64,000 nt of DNA. Source: Nostocoides sp. F2B08 (GTDB lineage: Bacteria; Actinomycetota; Actinomycetes; Actinomycetales; Dermatophilaceae). The translations under genes were made by a program, and so were the position numbers. The notes beneath the pieces are model-generated. The model searched no databases, had not been told where the DNA came from, and saw nothing but the letters and a program-made list of their open reading frames with translations. This document shows positions 1 to 8,061 of this stretch, piece by piece; position 1 is the stretch's first letter; each line of letters opens with the position of its first letter. Location of the stretch: the NCBI RefSeq assembly GCF_009184895.1, contig NZ_WESE01000014.1, positions 1-64,000 on the forward strand, given 5' to 3'.

Positions 1-20
1 CACACCGCCGCGAGTCGACC
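1..20. repeat. Dispersed intergenic repeat, bridging copy
   Basis: The first 20 bases read CACACCGCCGCGAGTCGACC. The left half matches the CGCCGCGAGT form and the right half matches the GTCGACC end of the CGCCGGCAGTCGACC form, so this copy links the two variants found elsewhere in the first 21 kb. Confidence 0.45.
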
Positions 21-157
21 AGACCTGAAAGGTCGGGCCCGTCTCTGTCGAGTCTCTGCCGGCTGATCGAGACCTCGGGGGTTGGACGAGGGGGCGGTAG
101 GTCGCGTGCGAGGATGATCGTTCGTGCGTTTTCTAGCTGGTGATGGGAGGAACTCAG

Positions 158-1135
158 GTGGATTCCGATGTAGCGGATCCGCTGGGCCGCCGTCGTCAGC
201 GCCTGGCAGTGCTCAACCGCCGGGGGGCACTCCGCCTTGGCGCCGCAGGTGCTGTCTCACTCCTGACCGCCTGCGCGGAGGGGGAACAGGCTCAGGAGCC
301 CTCACGATCGGCGGAGGCCTCCGCAGAGAGTGCGTCGTCCCCGACCGCGGTAGGCACCAGCGACGCCGATGCTGCGACAACAGAGGCGACGCCTGCGGCG
401 CCACCCGCAGCCGCCATGCCGTCCCGGCAGGACATTGTGGACAGGTTCGCCGGGCGCGTACCGTCGACCTTTGGGCTGGAAGTGCCCGGTGTCGCGCTGC
501 GCCACCCTGGAGAGGGTGTGGCGCTGACTTTCGACCTGTGTGGGGGACCACAGGGAGAGAAGTTCGATCATGATCTATGGAAGTTGCTGCAGGAGCTAGC
601 GATCCCTTCCACGTTCTTCGTGAACTCTCGCTGGCTCAAGGCGAACCCGACGCTGGCGCGGGAGCTGGGGGCCGACCCGCTGATCGAGATCGCCAACCAC
701 GGACACGAGCACCGCCCCCTGACCGTGGACGGGCGCGCGGCATACGGGATCGCAGGTACCCGAGACGCGGGGGCCGCCTACGACGAGGTAGCCGCGCCCG
801 TGCCCGCTCTGACCGACGCCGCCGGGGCAGCGCCCCTGTGGTTCCGCTCCGGGACGGCCCACTGTGACGACGTCGGCGTCGCGATCGCTGAAGCCCTCGG
901 TCAGGTCGTGGTGAACTTCAGCATCAACGGCGATGCTGGTGCAACCTTCAGCGCGCAGCAGGTGGTCATCGAGGTAGACCGCGCCGGCGACGGTGACATC
1001 GTCATCGCCCACGCCAACCGTCCCGGGTCTGGCACGGCCGGCGGCATGGCACTTGCGCTACCCGCAATGCTCGAGCGTGGTGTCACATTCGTGCAGCTGG
1101 CTGACGCCCTGCCAAGCGTCCGAAACCCCTACTGA
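158..1135 (+). CDS. Polysaccharide deacetylase family lipoprotein
   Basis: Predicted exported enzyme of the NodB/polysaccharide deacetylase superfamily, which removes acetyl groups from cell-wall or extracellular glycans. A twin-arginine stretch (residues 21-22) precedes a hydrophobic segment and a lipobox ending LTAC (Cys39), so it is probably a Tat- or Sec-exported lipoprotein. A Ser/Ala/Thr-rich linker follows. The catalytic domain shows TFDLCGG (about 124-130, variant of the TFDD motif) and HGHEH (181-185, metal-binding HxxxH). The GTG at 158 was chosen because GGGAGG lies 7 bases upstream; in-frame GTG/ATG at 140/143 lack such a site. The true substrate cannot be told from sequence. Confidence 0.85.
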   Translation: MDSDVADPLGRRRQRLAVLNRRGALRLGAAGAVSLLTACAEGEQAQEPSRSAEASAESASSPTAVGTSDADAATTEATPAAPPAAAMPSRQDIVDRFAGRVPSTFGLEVPGVALRHPGEGVALTFDLCGGPQGEKFDHDLWKLLQELAIPSTFFVNSRWLKANPTLARELGADPLIEIANHGHEHRPLTVDGRAAYGIAGTRDAGAAYDEVAAPVPALTDAAGAAPLWFRSGTAHCDDVGVAIAEALGQVVVNFSINGDAGATFSAQQVVIEVDRAGDGDIVIAHANRPGSGTAGGMALALPAMLERGVTFVQLADALPSVRNPY

Positions 1136-1148
1136 CACAGTCCTCCAA

Positions 1149-1163
1149 GCTCGAGCCTCGAGC
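1149..1163. terminator. Short perfect inverted repeat, possible terminator
   Basis: GCTCGAG-C-CTCGAGC lies 13 bases after the deacetylase stop codon. The arms are perfect but the loop would be tight and no T-run follows, so terminator function is a weak inference. Confidence 0.25.
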
Positions 1164-1293
1164 CGGAGAAGTCGGCTGCCGAACCAATGCTGGCCGACCT
1201 CACAGGGGGCGAACGAACACCATGCTGCCAAGCGTCGCCAACGTGTGCTCGGGGGGTCCGCACGACGGCAGCCCTCACCTCCTCGGCGCTGCG

Positions 1294-1316
1294 TCACAGC
1301 GCCGCGAGTTGGGCGC
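1294..1316. repeat. Dispersed intergenic repeat, CGCCGCGAGTTGGGC form
   Basis: TCAC, two variable bases, then CGCCGCGAGTTGGGCGC. It is almost identical to the copy at 1689 and lies in the gap before the small gene at 1426. Confidence 0.55.
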
Positions 1317-1425
1317 ATACTCTCGCCTAAGTGTTCGTATCCAAGGGGCGATTATCCCGTCGAGTCATGCGAGTTCGCTGCTGAGGCCTACTGACCTAAG
1401 GCGAGATTCTCGTTATGGTCGCCGC

Positions 1426-1674
1426 ATGAAGGCGGGAGACCAGCACTCGATGTCGCTGTCGAATCGGGAGCTCATGATGCTCAGTGCCGGGCTCAAGGCC
1501 TATCTGCAGATCTTCGCCGCCCACCGCGCGGAGGACGGCGGGGCGAGCCACTCAGAAGATGAGTTGATCGCAGTAGCGAACGATGTCGGCCGGCTGCTCT
1601 GGCGACTTGAAGCGACCATGGCGGGCCAAGCCGCCGTTGAGCACAGTCCGGAAGCGGTGGACCCAGAGGCATAA
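1426..1674 (+). CDS. Small hypothetical protein, 82 aa
   Basis: Not recognised. The 82-residue product is rich in Leu, Ala and Glu and is probably a small helical cytoplasmic protein with no membrane segment or cysteine. Two starts are possible: ATG 1426, and ATG 1450 with GGGAG about 12 bases upstream, which would give 74 residues. The gene is isolated between two copies of the dispersed repeat (1294 and 1689). It is kept as a gene because codon use looks like that of its neighbours; no function can be proposed. Confidence 0.5.
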   Translation: MKAGDQHSMSLSNRELMMLSAGLKAYLQIFAAHRAEDGGASHSEDELIAVANDVGRLLWRLEATMAGQAAVEHSPEAVDPEA

Positions 1675-1688
1675 CCGCAGGACTACGG

Positions 1689-1711
1689 TCACTTCGCCGC
1701 GAGTTGGGCGC
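1689..1711. repeat. Dispersed intergenic repeat, CGCCGCGAGTTGGGC form
   Basis: TCACTT followed by CGCCGCGAGTTGGGCGC, 15 bases after the stop of the small gene ending at 1674. It is the best match to the copy at 1294. Confidence 0.55.
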
Positions 1712-1793
1712 GGGGAGAGCCGGACCTCGCTCACCTCGTGTAGGCGTCGCCGCGGTGAGCGTCACGGGCTCCGGCCGAGGGACGTTGCAGGGG

Positions 1794-2432
1794 TCAGTAC
1801 TGTTCGTCCTCGCGCGCTGCATCCCAGATCGCTTTCCGGTGCGCTACCGGGTCGGTGATCCCTTGGCTCAGAGCCCATTCCTGGACAGAGTTGAACAAGG
1901 CGTCGGCTCCGCAGGGAGGGTCCCGCAGTTCGGCCCTGATGGAGATCTTCTCCAAGGCCGCAGTCACGTGCTCGCAGATATGTCGCATCATCCCGAAGAC
2001 GTCCAGACCGGAGTACGCACCGGCCGGCAGTCGACAACTCGCAGACCAGCCTTCCTTGGTCCTTGAGACTCGGATGGCCGGCGCAGTCACCTCATGGCGG
2101 TATCTAAAAATGACGGACAGCTCACCCACCGACGCGATGGGAAGCCATTCCCGCCATTCCCCGGAGGGATCCGATGCCAGGTAGTCATCCACGAGCGTCC
2201 ATGCGCTGATGAGGTTGAAGTTGCCTCGGCCTGCGAACTCCAGACCCAGGACTATCGGCCAGTTGTCCTCTCGGTGATCCCGCGTTTCGCTGCCACCCCG
2301 GTTGTTCATCATCGACGGCTCACCCCAGCTTCGTACGAGCTGGTCATCCGACGGCCAGGGCAATGACACGCAGTACCGCAGGCCGACAGATCCGCAGAAC
2401 GCATTGGGACGACCTTTCCCGCGATGACGCAT
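1794..2432 (-). CDS. Hypothetical protein, about 212 aa
   Basis: Not recognised. A soluble-looking acidic protein without signal peptide or transmembrane helix; aromatic and charged residues alternate in the middle, and the C-terminus is helical. ATG 2432 is the only start in the coding stretch before the frame runs into the dispersed-repeat-like sequence near 2500. A weak GGTGGA lies about 8 bases upstream of it. The open frame continues upstream to 2681 but turns His/Arg-rich there, which looks non-coding and overlaps the divergent gene at 2547. Function unknown. Confidence 0.55.
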   Translation of the reverse strand: MRHRGKGRPNAFCGSVGLRYCVSLPWPSDDQLVRSWGEPSMMNNRGGSETRDHREDNWPIVLGLEFAGRGNFNLISAWTLVDDYLASDPSGEWREWLPIASVGELSVIFRYRHEVTAPAIRVSRTKEGWSASCRLPAGAYSGLDVFGMMRHICEHVTAALEKISIRAELRDPPCGADALFNSVQEWALSQGITDPVAHRKAIWDAAREDEQY

Positions 2433-2546
2433 AGCGATCCACCCACGGCGATGGAGGCCGCTGACCCAGTAGACACCACCACCGACCTCCTGCGGCACTT
2501 CGCCGCGTAGCGCGTCGGCTTGGCCCGGGGTCCCTAGACTCCGATG

Positions 2547-3289
2547 ATGTCGGAGACGGTGGTGTCGGCGTCGGGGGTTGATCGCGGGGGTGAGCAGCCG
2601 CCGTCGTGGTGGCCTGTGGCTCGGTGGTCGGTGCTGGCGCTGTCGGTGCTGACGGTTGGTGTGTTCGCCGTCCAGGGCCATCTGCAGACGTCCTACGGTG
2701 ACTTGCAGAAGGAACTGCGGCAGGGCACCGTCACGAGGTACGGATCGAGGGCGGCCTAGGCGGGGCTGACGGCATCGACCCTGCCGTTCAGGGCTTGGCA
2801 GTGGTGCACGTGTACTGGGATACCGGCTGGCCCGCCCGCGTGACCCGGATCTGGCAAGCCACGTCCCAGTCAGAGCTGAACAGCGACACCCTGGCCGGTG
2901 CCGACGCAGACGCCGTCGTGGTCGGACCAGTCGACGACGCTCTTCGCCTGGAGGCTCCAGGGCTCGACGTGACCTTCACGGAGTCGCCGGAGCCCAGCGC
3001 GGGGGCGATCCTCGGCCGGTGGGAACTGCCCGGCACCTGGATGGCCCTTCCCTTCGTCCTCCTCGCCAGCTTCTTCCTCGTCCTAGGCCGCGGACCAGAG
3101 CCGCGGTGGGCCACCCGGTGGGCCTGGGCATGGCTGAGCCTGACCCCCGTCATGGTTCTCGTGGTGCCGCTCTACGTGCTCTTCGGTTCCCGACCCCACC
3201 CTTCCAGGGCACGCCGCCTGACCGGCGGCTGGGCCTACCTCATCACCCTCATCGTCTTCACCGGCCTCGGCGTCCTCGCTCCGATCTAA
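2547..3289 (+). pseudogene. Small membrane protein gene broken by a 1-base frameshift
   Basis: Two open frames join into one sensible protein. The first (2547-2759) has one N-terminal transmembrane helix and ends in a short junk tail at a TAG. The second, carrying two to three C-terminal helices, continues in a different frame. Read backwards, the second frame stays open and coding-like to about 2732. Adding one C between GTCAC and GAGGTA near 2734 would restore one product of about 248 residues: cytosolic start, helix, extracytoplasmic domain, then a C-terminal membrane bundle. A TAGACT -10-like box at 2535-2540 just before ATG suggests a leaderless transcript. It is a recent inactivation or a sequencing error; function unknown. 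Confidence 0.65.
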
Positions 3290-3333
3290 CGGTCCGCCGC
3301 GCCATTCAGAGTCTCGAGACACATCGGCCAGAT

Positions 3334-3357
3334 GCCCCACATCGCCGGCTGTCGACC
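3334..3357. repeat. Dispersed intergenic repeat, CGCCGGCTGTCGACC form
   Basis: GCCCCACAT followed by CGCCGGCTGTCGACC, in the 136-base gap between the broken membrane gene and the membrane gene at 3426. Close to the copies at 16081 and 21106. Confidence 0.55.
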
Positions 3358-3425
3358 GACGCGCGGCGCACCCATCACGTCTGACGCGGAAGAAGGAGTA
3401 CTGTAGCCGCGACAGACGGCCTCTG

Positions 3426-4172
3426 GTGGAGGTGATCTCGACGACCAGTGCAGCCCGCGCCGGATACTCCGTCGTGGTGATGGCGGTGCTCGGCCTGGCT
3501 TGGACCGTCGTCGAGGTCCTACCCCCGGCCCTGGGCTACACCGACACCGACGACCCGGCCGTGATGGTGCAGTTCCTACGCGACTTCCCCGTCATCTACC
3601 AGATCGACGGCGTGCTGCTAGTCATGCTGTCGGTGGCCGTGGTGAGCGCAGTGGTGGGTGTCGCAGATCATCTGCGCAGCGACCGTCCCCAGGGCACTGC
3701 GCTACGGGTCGCGAGCATCTTCGGGTTGTTCACCGCCGCGCTGCTGCTGCCCCTCGCCGGGCTGCGGATGGCATCGGCGAGCACGCTGCTGCACGTCGAC
3801 AAGCTCAACACCGACTGGAGCGAAGCCGCGTACCTGAGCGTGCAGATGGTGGGCACCCAGGCTCTCGGCGCCGGCGCCATCATCGCGTTGTGCGGCTGGG
3901 CGGTCGGCCTGTGTGCCGACGCGATGCTGACGGGGGTGCTCCCGCGTTGGCTGATCATCCTCGGGCTCCTTCCAGCAACTCGACTGCTGTTCGCCTCGTC
4001 CGCGCCCTTCGTCGCGGACGAGTCAGCGGCGTCCGCGGTGTTGTGGGTTGTCTACATGCTGGCCGTCCCCGGCACCACGGTCTGGTTCCTGCTGCTGGGG
4101 ATCACGCTGATCCGACACCGCAGCCCGTCGATGGTGGCATCGGCTTCCGACCCTGACACCACACCAGCGTGA
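3426..4172 (+). CDS. Multi-pass membrane protein of unknown function
   Basis: A 248-residue integral membrane protein with about six hydrophobic helices and an Asp-rich loop after the first. The overall look (helix, acidic loop, helix pairs, short charged tail) resembles the DUF4386-type membrane proteins of actinobacteria, but I cannot assign it firmly. GTG 3426 is used as start; GTG 3432 is also possible. AAGGAG occurs about 30 bases upstream, too far to be its ribosome site, so the start is uncertain. It follows another small membrane gene (broken, 2547) on the same strand across a gap holding a repeat. Confidence 0.6.
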   Translation: MEVISTTSAARAGYSVVVMAVLGLAWTVVEVLPPALGYTDTDDPAVMVQFLRDFPVIYQIDGVLLVMLSVAVVSAVVGVADHLRSDRPQGTALRVASIFGLFTAALLLPLAGLRMASASTLLHVDKLNTDWSEAAYLSVQMVGTQALGAGAIIALCGWAVGLCADAMLTGVLPRWLIILGLLPATRLLFASSAPFVADESAASAVLWVVYMLAVPGTTVWFLLLGITLIRHRSPSMVASASDPDTTPA

Positions 4173-4415
4173 CAGCGTCAGACGCGCGGGTCCGAGCGCG
4201 TCCTACCGCCGCGTATCGCGCGGCGCCGGATCGCGCTCTGCGCCTCGATGGGGTCACATGGCGGGGCCTTGACCGCATTGGATCTCAGGTTTCCGATGTC
4301 GACGTGCGTGGGATTCGCAGTGCTTGCGGACGCGGACTCGCGGAGCGCACTCGTTTGGCCAGGGAACCCCGGCGGAGCCACACCGTGATGTGAGGGGCCG
4401 CGCACCGCGGGACCG

Positions 4416-4931
4416 TCATCTTATGGTGCGCTCAATTCCTTCGAGCGCGAGTTGCTTCAGCTGGAGCTCGACGGCCCACTGCGTCGACCCCCAGACGGTG
4501 ACGACGCCGTCGGTGATGTCGACCGCACCGACCCCGGGTACTCCCCAATTCACTGCCCGCAGCTGGTGAGTCGGCATACGAGAACTCGACATCCCTCCCG
4601 CCACCCCAATCTCCATGATCTCGTACTCTTCGCCGGTGGGGAAGAGCAGCGTCGAGCCGGCGAGGTTGCAGCCCGGTTCCCCCATCTGGGCCAGAGCGGT
4701 GACGTCGATAGTGTCCACTGGGCACGGCTGCAAGTCGTCTGCGCCCGGCGGGACACTCACCCCGCCCCTAGAACAACCTCCCAAGAGAAGTATCAGGACT
4801 CCACAGGCAGCGCCCGCTGCGGCCCTCGCACTGATCTCCGATGTCCGACCGCGCCCGCGGCCGTCCCCTTCGTCCGGAAGCAGGTCGAGCCGGATGCCCC
4901 CAGGATTTCTCACGCGCTCATCGTGCCTCAT
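4416..4931 (-). CDS. Hypothetical lipoprotein
   Basis: A charged N-terminal stretch of about 40 residues is followed by a hydrophobic segment ending in the lipobox LLGGC, so the protein is probably exported and anchored to the outer face of the membrane. The mature part is about 115 residues with two more cysteines and no recognised domain. The long tail before the signal peptide suggests the true start may be downstream of ATG 4931, for example the GTG at 4913. No clear ribosome site was seen. Repeat-like sequence lies just upstream (4967). Function unknown. Confidence 0.6.
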   Translation of the reverse strand: MRHDERVRNPGGIRLDLLPDEGDGRGRGRTSEISARAAAGAACGVLILLLGGCSRGGVSVPPGADDLQPCPVDTIDVTALAQMGEPGCNLAGSTLLFPTGEEYEIMEIGVAGGMSSSRMPTHQLRAVNWGVPGVGAVDITDGVVTVWGSTQWAVELQLKQLALEGIERTIR

Positions 4932-4966
4932 TGGCCCGTGCTGGAGGCTCAATGAGTACGGCTGTG

Positions 4967-4986
4967 TCACATCGCCGCGAGTGGCC
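4967..4986. repeat. Dispersed intergenic repeat, CGCCGCGAGTGGCC form
   Basis: TCACATCGCCGCGAGTGGCC, between the lipoprotein gene (start 4931) and the 3' end of the GTPase partner gene (5010). Confidence 0.5.
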
Positions 4987-5009
4987 TCTGCCACGCGATC
5001 GCATTTCCG

Positions 5010-5405
5010 TCACTCAGGGGTTGGAGCGTCGAAGCGGAGATCGTCCGCCGTGGGGGCCCTGTCGCTGTTCCAGACGCGGGCGTAGGCGTGCTCGACAAGA
5101 GGCCAGATCTGCTGGATGCCTTCAGCGACTGAATTGACGTGGGTGGCGAGATCGCCGATGGCGACAAACTCGTGTGGGATGACGCGACCCGATGCGTCGC
5201 GGCGCCCTTGGGGGTCCGGAAACCTGACGGCGACAGTCCCGCCCGTTCGATGCCATGCGATGCGGCGATCGGAGGCTTCGCTGAACGCTCGCTCGTACTC
5301 GGCGAGTGGGTCTCTCCAGCCGCCGTCGAGGAGGAACCGAAAGCCCCACGTGCGGCCGCGCGTCGCCCAGATCAGCTGTATCGGGCGCTCCGATTGAGAA
5401 CTCAC
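5010..5405 (-). CDS. GTPase-associated hypothetical protein, 131 aa
   Basis: Small soluble protein of about 131 residues with several Trp and Arg residues and no known motif. Its GTG start (5405-5403) overlaps the TGA of the upstream GTPase gene by four bases, so the two are translationally coupled and probably work together. An open frame runs further upstream but only through the GTPase coding region in another frame, so the overlap start is preferred. A role as regulator or partner of the GTPase is inferred from position only. Confidence 0.65.
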   Translation of the reverse strand: MSSQSERPIQLIWATRGRTWGFRFLLDGGWRDPLAEYERAFSEASDRRIAWHRTGGTVAVRFPDPQGRRDASGRVIPHEFVAIGDLATHVNSVAEGIQQIWPLVEHAYARVWNSDRAPTADDLRFDAPTPE

Positions 5406-6595
5406 TTCTGGGTCCGGATCACCTTGTCGCTGACGCCCTGGTCGAGGTCGAGTTTGAACTGGGTCAGCATGGCTCGCAGGTAATCGTTGTGGGCGCGCGC
5501 CTCCTCGTTGATCTCCCTGAGCTTCGGTCCAGCCATCGCGACCGCGGCCGCCAGCATCGGCAATGCCTTGGCCACAAACTCCGCTCGCTTGTCCGCCTTG
5601 ATGAATTTGTTCAAGAGCTTCTCGACATTCACGAACTTCGCCCCCGTCAGGGCCGCGGCAATCACATCCGCACCGTCGGCGAGCGAGTCCACGACCTTGC
5701 GGGGGATCGCCATCCGCTGCTCCCACAGGACACGGCGCTCCAGCGGCAGAAGGGACGCGATAGGGAGGATCAGATCGAGTCCAACCCGTTGCCTGACATC
5801 TATCTCGACCGGGTCCTGACCGCCCGGCTTGAGCTCGAACTTTGCCGACGACAGGAGGATGAAGTCCTCGCCGATCGACAATGCCTCCGGGGTTTCGATC
5901 AGTTCCGCGATGGCACTTCGCAGGCGTTCGAGGTCTTCGGAGGCTTTGAGGATGACGAGATCGCGGAAGGTGCTGACGTCCCAGTCCGGTATCAGATCCG
6001 CCTTGGACAGCGCGAGAATCCAGATCCTTGGGAACTCGACCAACGGTCCGTTCTCCGCGAGGAGGTCGTCCTTAAGGCGCAGGAGGTTCTGACGGAAGTT
6101 GCCCAGGAGTGATTTCAGGTAGCGCTCCTCTTCACCCGCGTAGTCGAGCAACTTCTGACCATCGACGAGGAGCAGTGCGACATCCGAGCGGAGCAGCGAG
6201 ATGAAGGTGTCGGTGCGTCGGTCGCGCTCCTCGAGGCTGCTGGGGTCGTCCGTGAACCATTCGCCGGGGTAGTCATGCCAGGCGAGACGCAGCTCATCGA
6301 AGGGTCGCTTCTTGCCTTCGGGCTCATCGCCGGCCTTGAGTTTGACGGAGAACTCGTAGGTAGTGTTGTCGAACCTTGTTTGGATCGGGACGGTCGCGTT
6401 GTCGCGCATTCCGAGGAAGTTCTGGTAGAGCCGATGCCCCTGACCGGTCTGACGAGCGACCAGGTCCCACAGGTCGTTTACGTAGGACCCCTCCTGCGTC
6501 GGGCCGTAGAACGATGAGACCAACACCGTCTTGCCCGACCCGGCTTCACCGAAGACTGCGATGTTCTGCTCTCGAACGCGGGGATACTTCGCCAT
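5402..6595 (-). CDS. TRAFAC-class GTPase
   Basis: Predicted GTP-binding protein of 397 residues. The P-loop GEAGSGKT is at residues 16-23, a switch-II-like DYPGEW at 108-113, a hydrophobic strand ending in LLLVDG near 145, and SKAD at 197-200 in the place of the NKxD guanine-specificity motif. The C-terminal third is helical and partly hydrophobic, possibly membrane-contacting. It resembles the stand-alone TRAFAC GTPases found with partner genes in bacterial conflict and signalling loci. It is the first gene of a two-gene unit with the 131-residue protein that overlaps its stop. The biological role is unknown; the GTPase call itself is solid. Confidence 0.8.
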   Translation of the reverse strand: MAKYPRVREQNIAVFGEAGSGKTVLVSSFYGPTQEGSYVNDLWDLVARQTGQGHRLYQNFLGMRDNATVPIQTRFDNTTYEFSVKLKAGDEPEGKKRPFDELRLAWHDYPGEWFTDDPSSLEERDRRTDTFISLLRSDVALLLVDGQKLLDYAGEEERYLKSLLGNFRQNLLRLKDDLLAENGPLVEFPRIWILALSKADLIPDWDVSTFRDLVILKASEDLERLRSAIAELIETPEALSIGEDFILLSSAKFELKPGGQDPVEIDVRQRVGLDLILPIASLLPLERRVLWEQRMAIPRKVVDSLADGADVIAAALTGAKFVNVEKLLNKFIKADKRAEFVAKALPMLAAAVAMAGPKLREINEEARAHNDYLRAMLTQFKLDLDQGVSDKVIRTQK

Positions 6596-6707
6596 ACGGC
6601 GAACCTATCCCGGATCTTCAACAGTCCGAGGGTGCACGTGGCGCGAGTTGGTGGCGGCTGACGAGGCGGCGGGTGCTAACCCATGGGTCACCCCCGGGGG
6701 GCAGGTT

Positions 6708-6727
6708 GACCAATCCGCCGCGAGTGC
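6708..6727. repeat. Dispersed intergenic repeat, CGCCGCGAGTGC form
   Basis: GACCAATCCGCCGCGAGTGC, in the gap between the divergent GTPase gene (start 6595) and the small zinc-ribbon gene at 6782. Confidence 0.45.
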
Positions 6728-6781
6728 TCCGAACTGCTTGGACACGTTGACGACCGTGAACTATCGCGGGAACCTGTGTCT

Positions 6782-6946
6782 ATGGTTGACGATCGCGTGC
6801 CGGGAGTGAAGTTTCCTTCGCGGCACTTCGTGTGCCCCGTCTGCGGGGACGAGCGCTACGAAACGGCGGCCAGCCCCTTCTGCCCCCGAGATGGCGCGCG
6901 CATGCGGCTTCAGACGGATGAGGGCGCGGCTAATCAGCTCGATTGA
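6782..6946 (+). CDS. Very small zinc-ribbon-like protein, 54 aa
   Basis: A 54-codon frame from ATG 6782 to TGA 6944-6946. It encodes CPVCGDE near residue 18 and SPFCPRDGARM near residue 34, a pattern typical of small zinc-ribbon or rubredoxin-like tails although the second knuckle has only one Cys. The last 17 bases overlap the 3' end of the convergent membrane gene. The cysteine knuckles and clean codons make it likely to be real. No strong ribosome site is visible; function unknown. Confidence 0.5.
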   Translation: MVDDRVPGVKFPSRHFVCPVCGDERYETAASPFCPRDGARMRLQTDEGAANQLD

Positions 6947-7916
6947 GGAGCCGAAGGGCGACCACATAACCTCTAGCGCTCGACAGCGCGGATCGATAGC
7001 AGACAGCTGAGAACAGCAGCAGTGCCAGCGTGAAGACGACGATCCACCACCACGCGATGTTCCGTCCGGCAAGGAGTGGCGCCGGGAGCACCGCGAGACC
7101 GAGTGAGACAAACACAAGGGTGCAGTACATGTCGAGGCGTGTCCTGAACTGATCGTGTTGACGTTGGACTCGAAGGGGGGCGCGATGCCGGTTGCGAAGG
7201 GCAAATCCCTCAACATCCCCTCCTGTATTGAGGTTGATCTCCGCTGTCCGCATGATGTTGCCAAGCATCGTGGGTAACACTTCCCATGGTGGCGGATAGT
7301 CCCTCAGCAGGAGATCGTGACGATCGACGGCAGCCAAGAGCTGTTCGTCACAGCTGGAGCGCCAGTTCAGGTCCTTGAGCAGGCTCCTTTCCGCATCGGT
7401 TAGCGTCGGCACCGGTGATCGCGTGGCCTGGGCTTCCAGTGCGGCCACTACCGCCATAGGAACGGATGGAAGAGCCTGAAGCTTCGTGCGCGCGGGGGTG
7501 AACGCTTGCCCAGCCAAGCGATCACGGCGCACCCCGAGACGGCTGCGGCGCTCTACGTGCTTACGTATCCCATAACTGCGGACGGCGTTGAGGGGACTCC
7601 TCGGCGCCCCGTATCCCTCAAGCATTCGGATGGCTTCAAACGCGAATGATTGCGTCAAGAGGGTCGACAGGATCAGGACAGGCAGCGTGAACAGCGCGAG
7701 GGCCCACTTGTCGTTCGTGAGGTCCTGTACTACAGCACCGACATCGACAGACTCATTGATTCGAAAACCGACAAGGAGAACGACGACAGCGGTGCCGAAT
7801 GCAGCAGGCAGCCAAGCGCTGAGGCTAAGTTGCTCAAAGATGCGCGCCACAAAGCCGGACAGGCTCGGTGCGTCCTCCGGGGCTGCCTCGCCGGGTCCTT
7901 CTCGCGCTCCAGTCAC
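6930..7916 (-). CDS. Four-helix membrane protein with large cytosolic middle domain
   Basis: About 328 residues. Two hydrophobic helices lie in the first 100 residues, followed by a soluble domain of roughly 150 residues rich in Arg, Leu and Asp, then two helices near the C-terminus. This layout suggests both ends and the central domain are cytoplasmic. The family is not recognised. The start is uncertain: GTG 7916 was chosen because the frame upstream contains repeat-like sequence (7954-7976) and looks non-coding. It overlaps the convergent zinc-ribbon gene by 17 bases at its 3' end. Confidence 0.6.
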   Translation of the reverse strand: MTGAREGPGEAAPEDAPSLSGFVARIFEQLSLSAWLPAAFGTAVVVLLVGFRINESVDVGAVVQDLTNDKWALALFTLPVLILSTLLTQSFAFEAIRMLEGYGAPRSPLNAVRSYGIRKHVERRSRLGVRRDRLAGQAFTPARTKLQALPSVPMAVVAALEAQATRSPVPTLTDAERSLLKDLNWRSSCDEQLLAAVDRHDLLLRDYPPPWEVLPTMLGNIMRTAEINLNTGGDVEGFALRNRHRAPLRVQRQHDQFRTRLDMYCTLVFVSLGLAVLPAPLLAGRNIAWWWIVVFTLALLLFSAVCYRSALSSARGYVVALRLLNRAD

Positions 7917-7953
7917 CGCACCAGAATGGCGTCGCTCGGCCGAGCTGCCTGAG

Positions 7954-7976
7954 ACCTTCGCCGCGTGTCGCCGACC
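7954..7976. repeat. Diverged dispersed-repeat copy
   Basis: ACCTTCGCCGCGTGTCGCCGACC, just upstream of the four-helix membrane gene. The core CGCCGCGT is kept but the right half has diverged. Confidence 0.35.
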
Positions 7977-8061
7977 TTGAAGCAAACACTGGCGAGCCCG
8001 CGGCCCGGGAACTGACCCCACTCCGCTGGATATTGGGTCTTGGCGGTTCGCCGGTTGGCCT

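Noticed and set aside
2433-2681. Upstream extension of the hypothetical gene at 1794-2432
   Set aside because: The added residues are His/Arg/Pro-rich and overlap the divergent membrane gene; repeat-like sequence near 2500 marks this as intergenic.
4173-4393. A short open frame following the membrane gene at 3426
   Set aside because: Arg-rich product with no ribosome site; the stretch contains a repeat-like CGCCGCGTATCGC and reads as intergenic.
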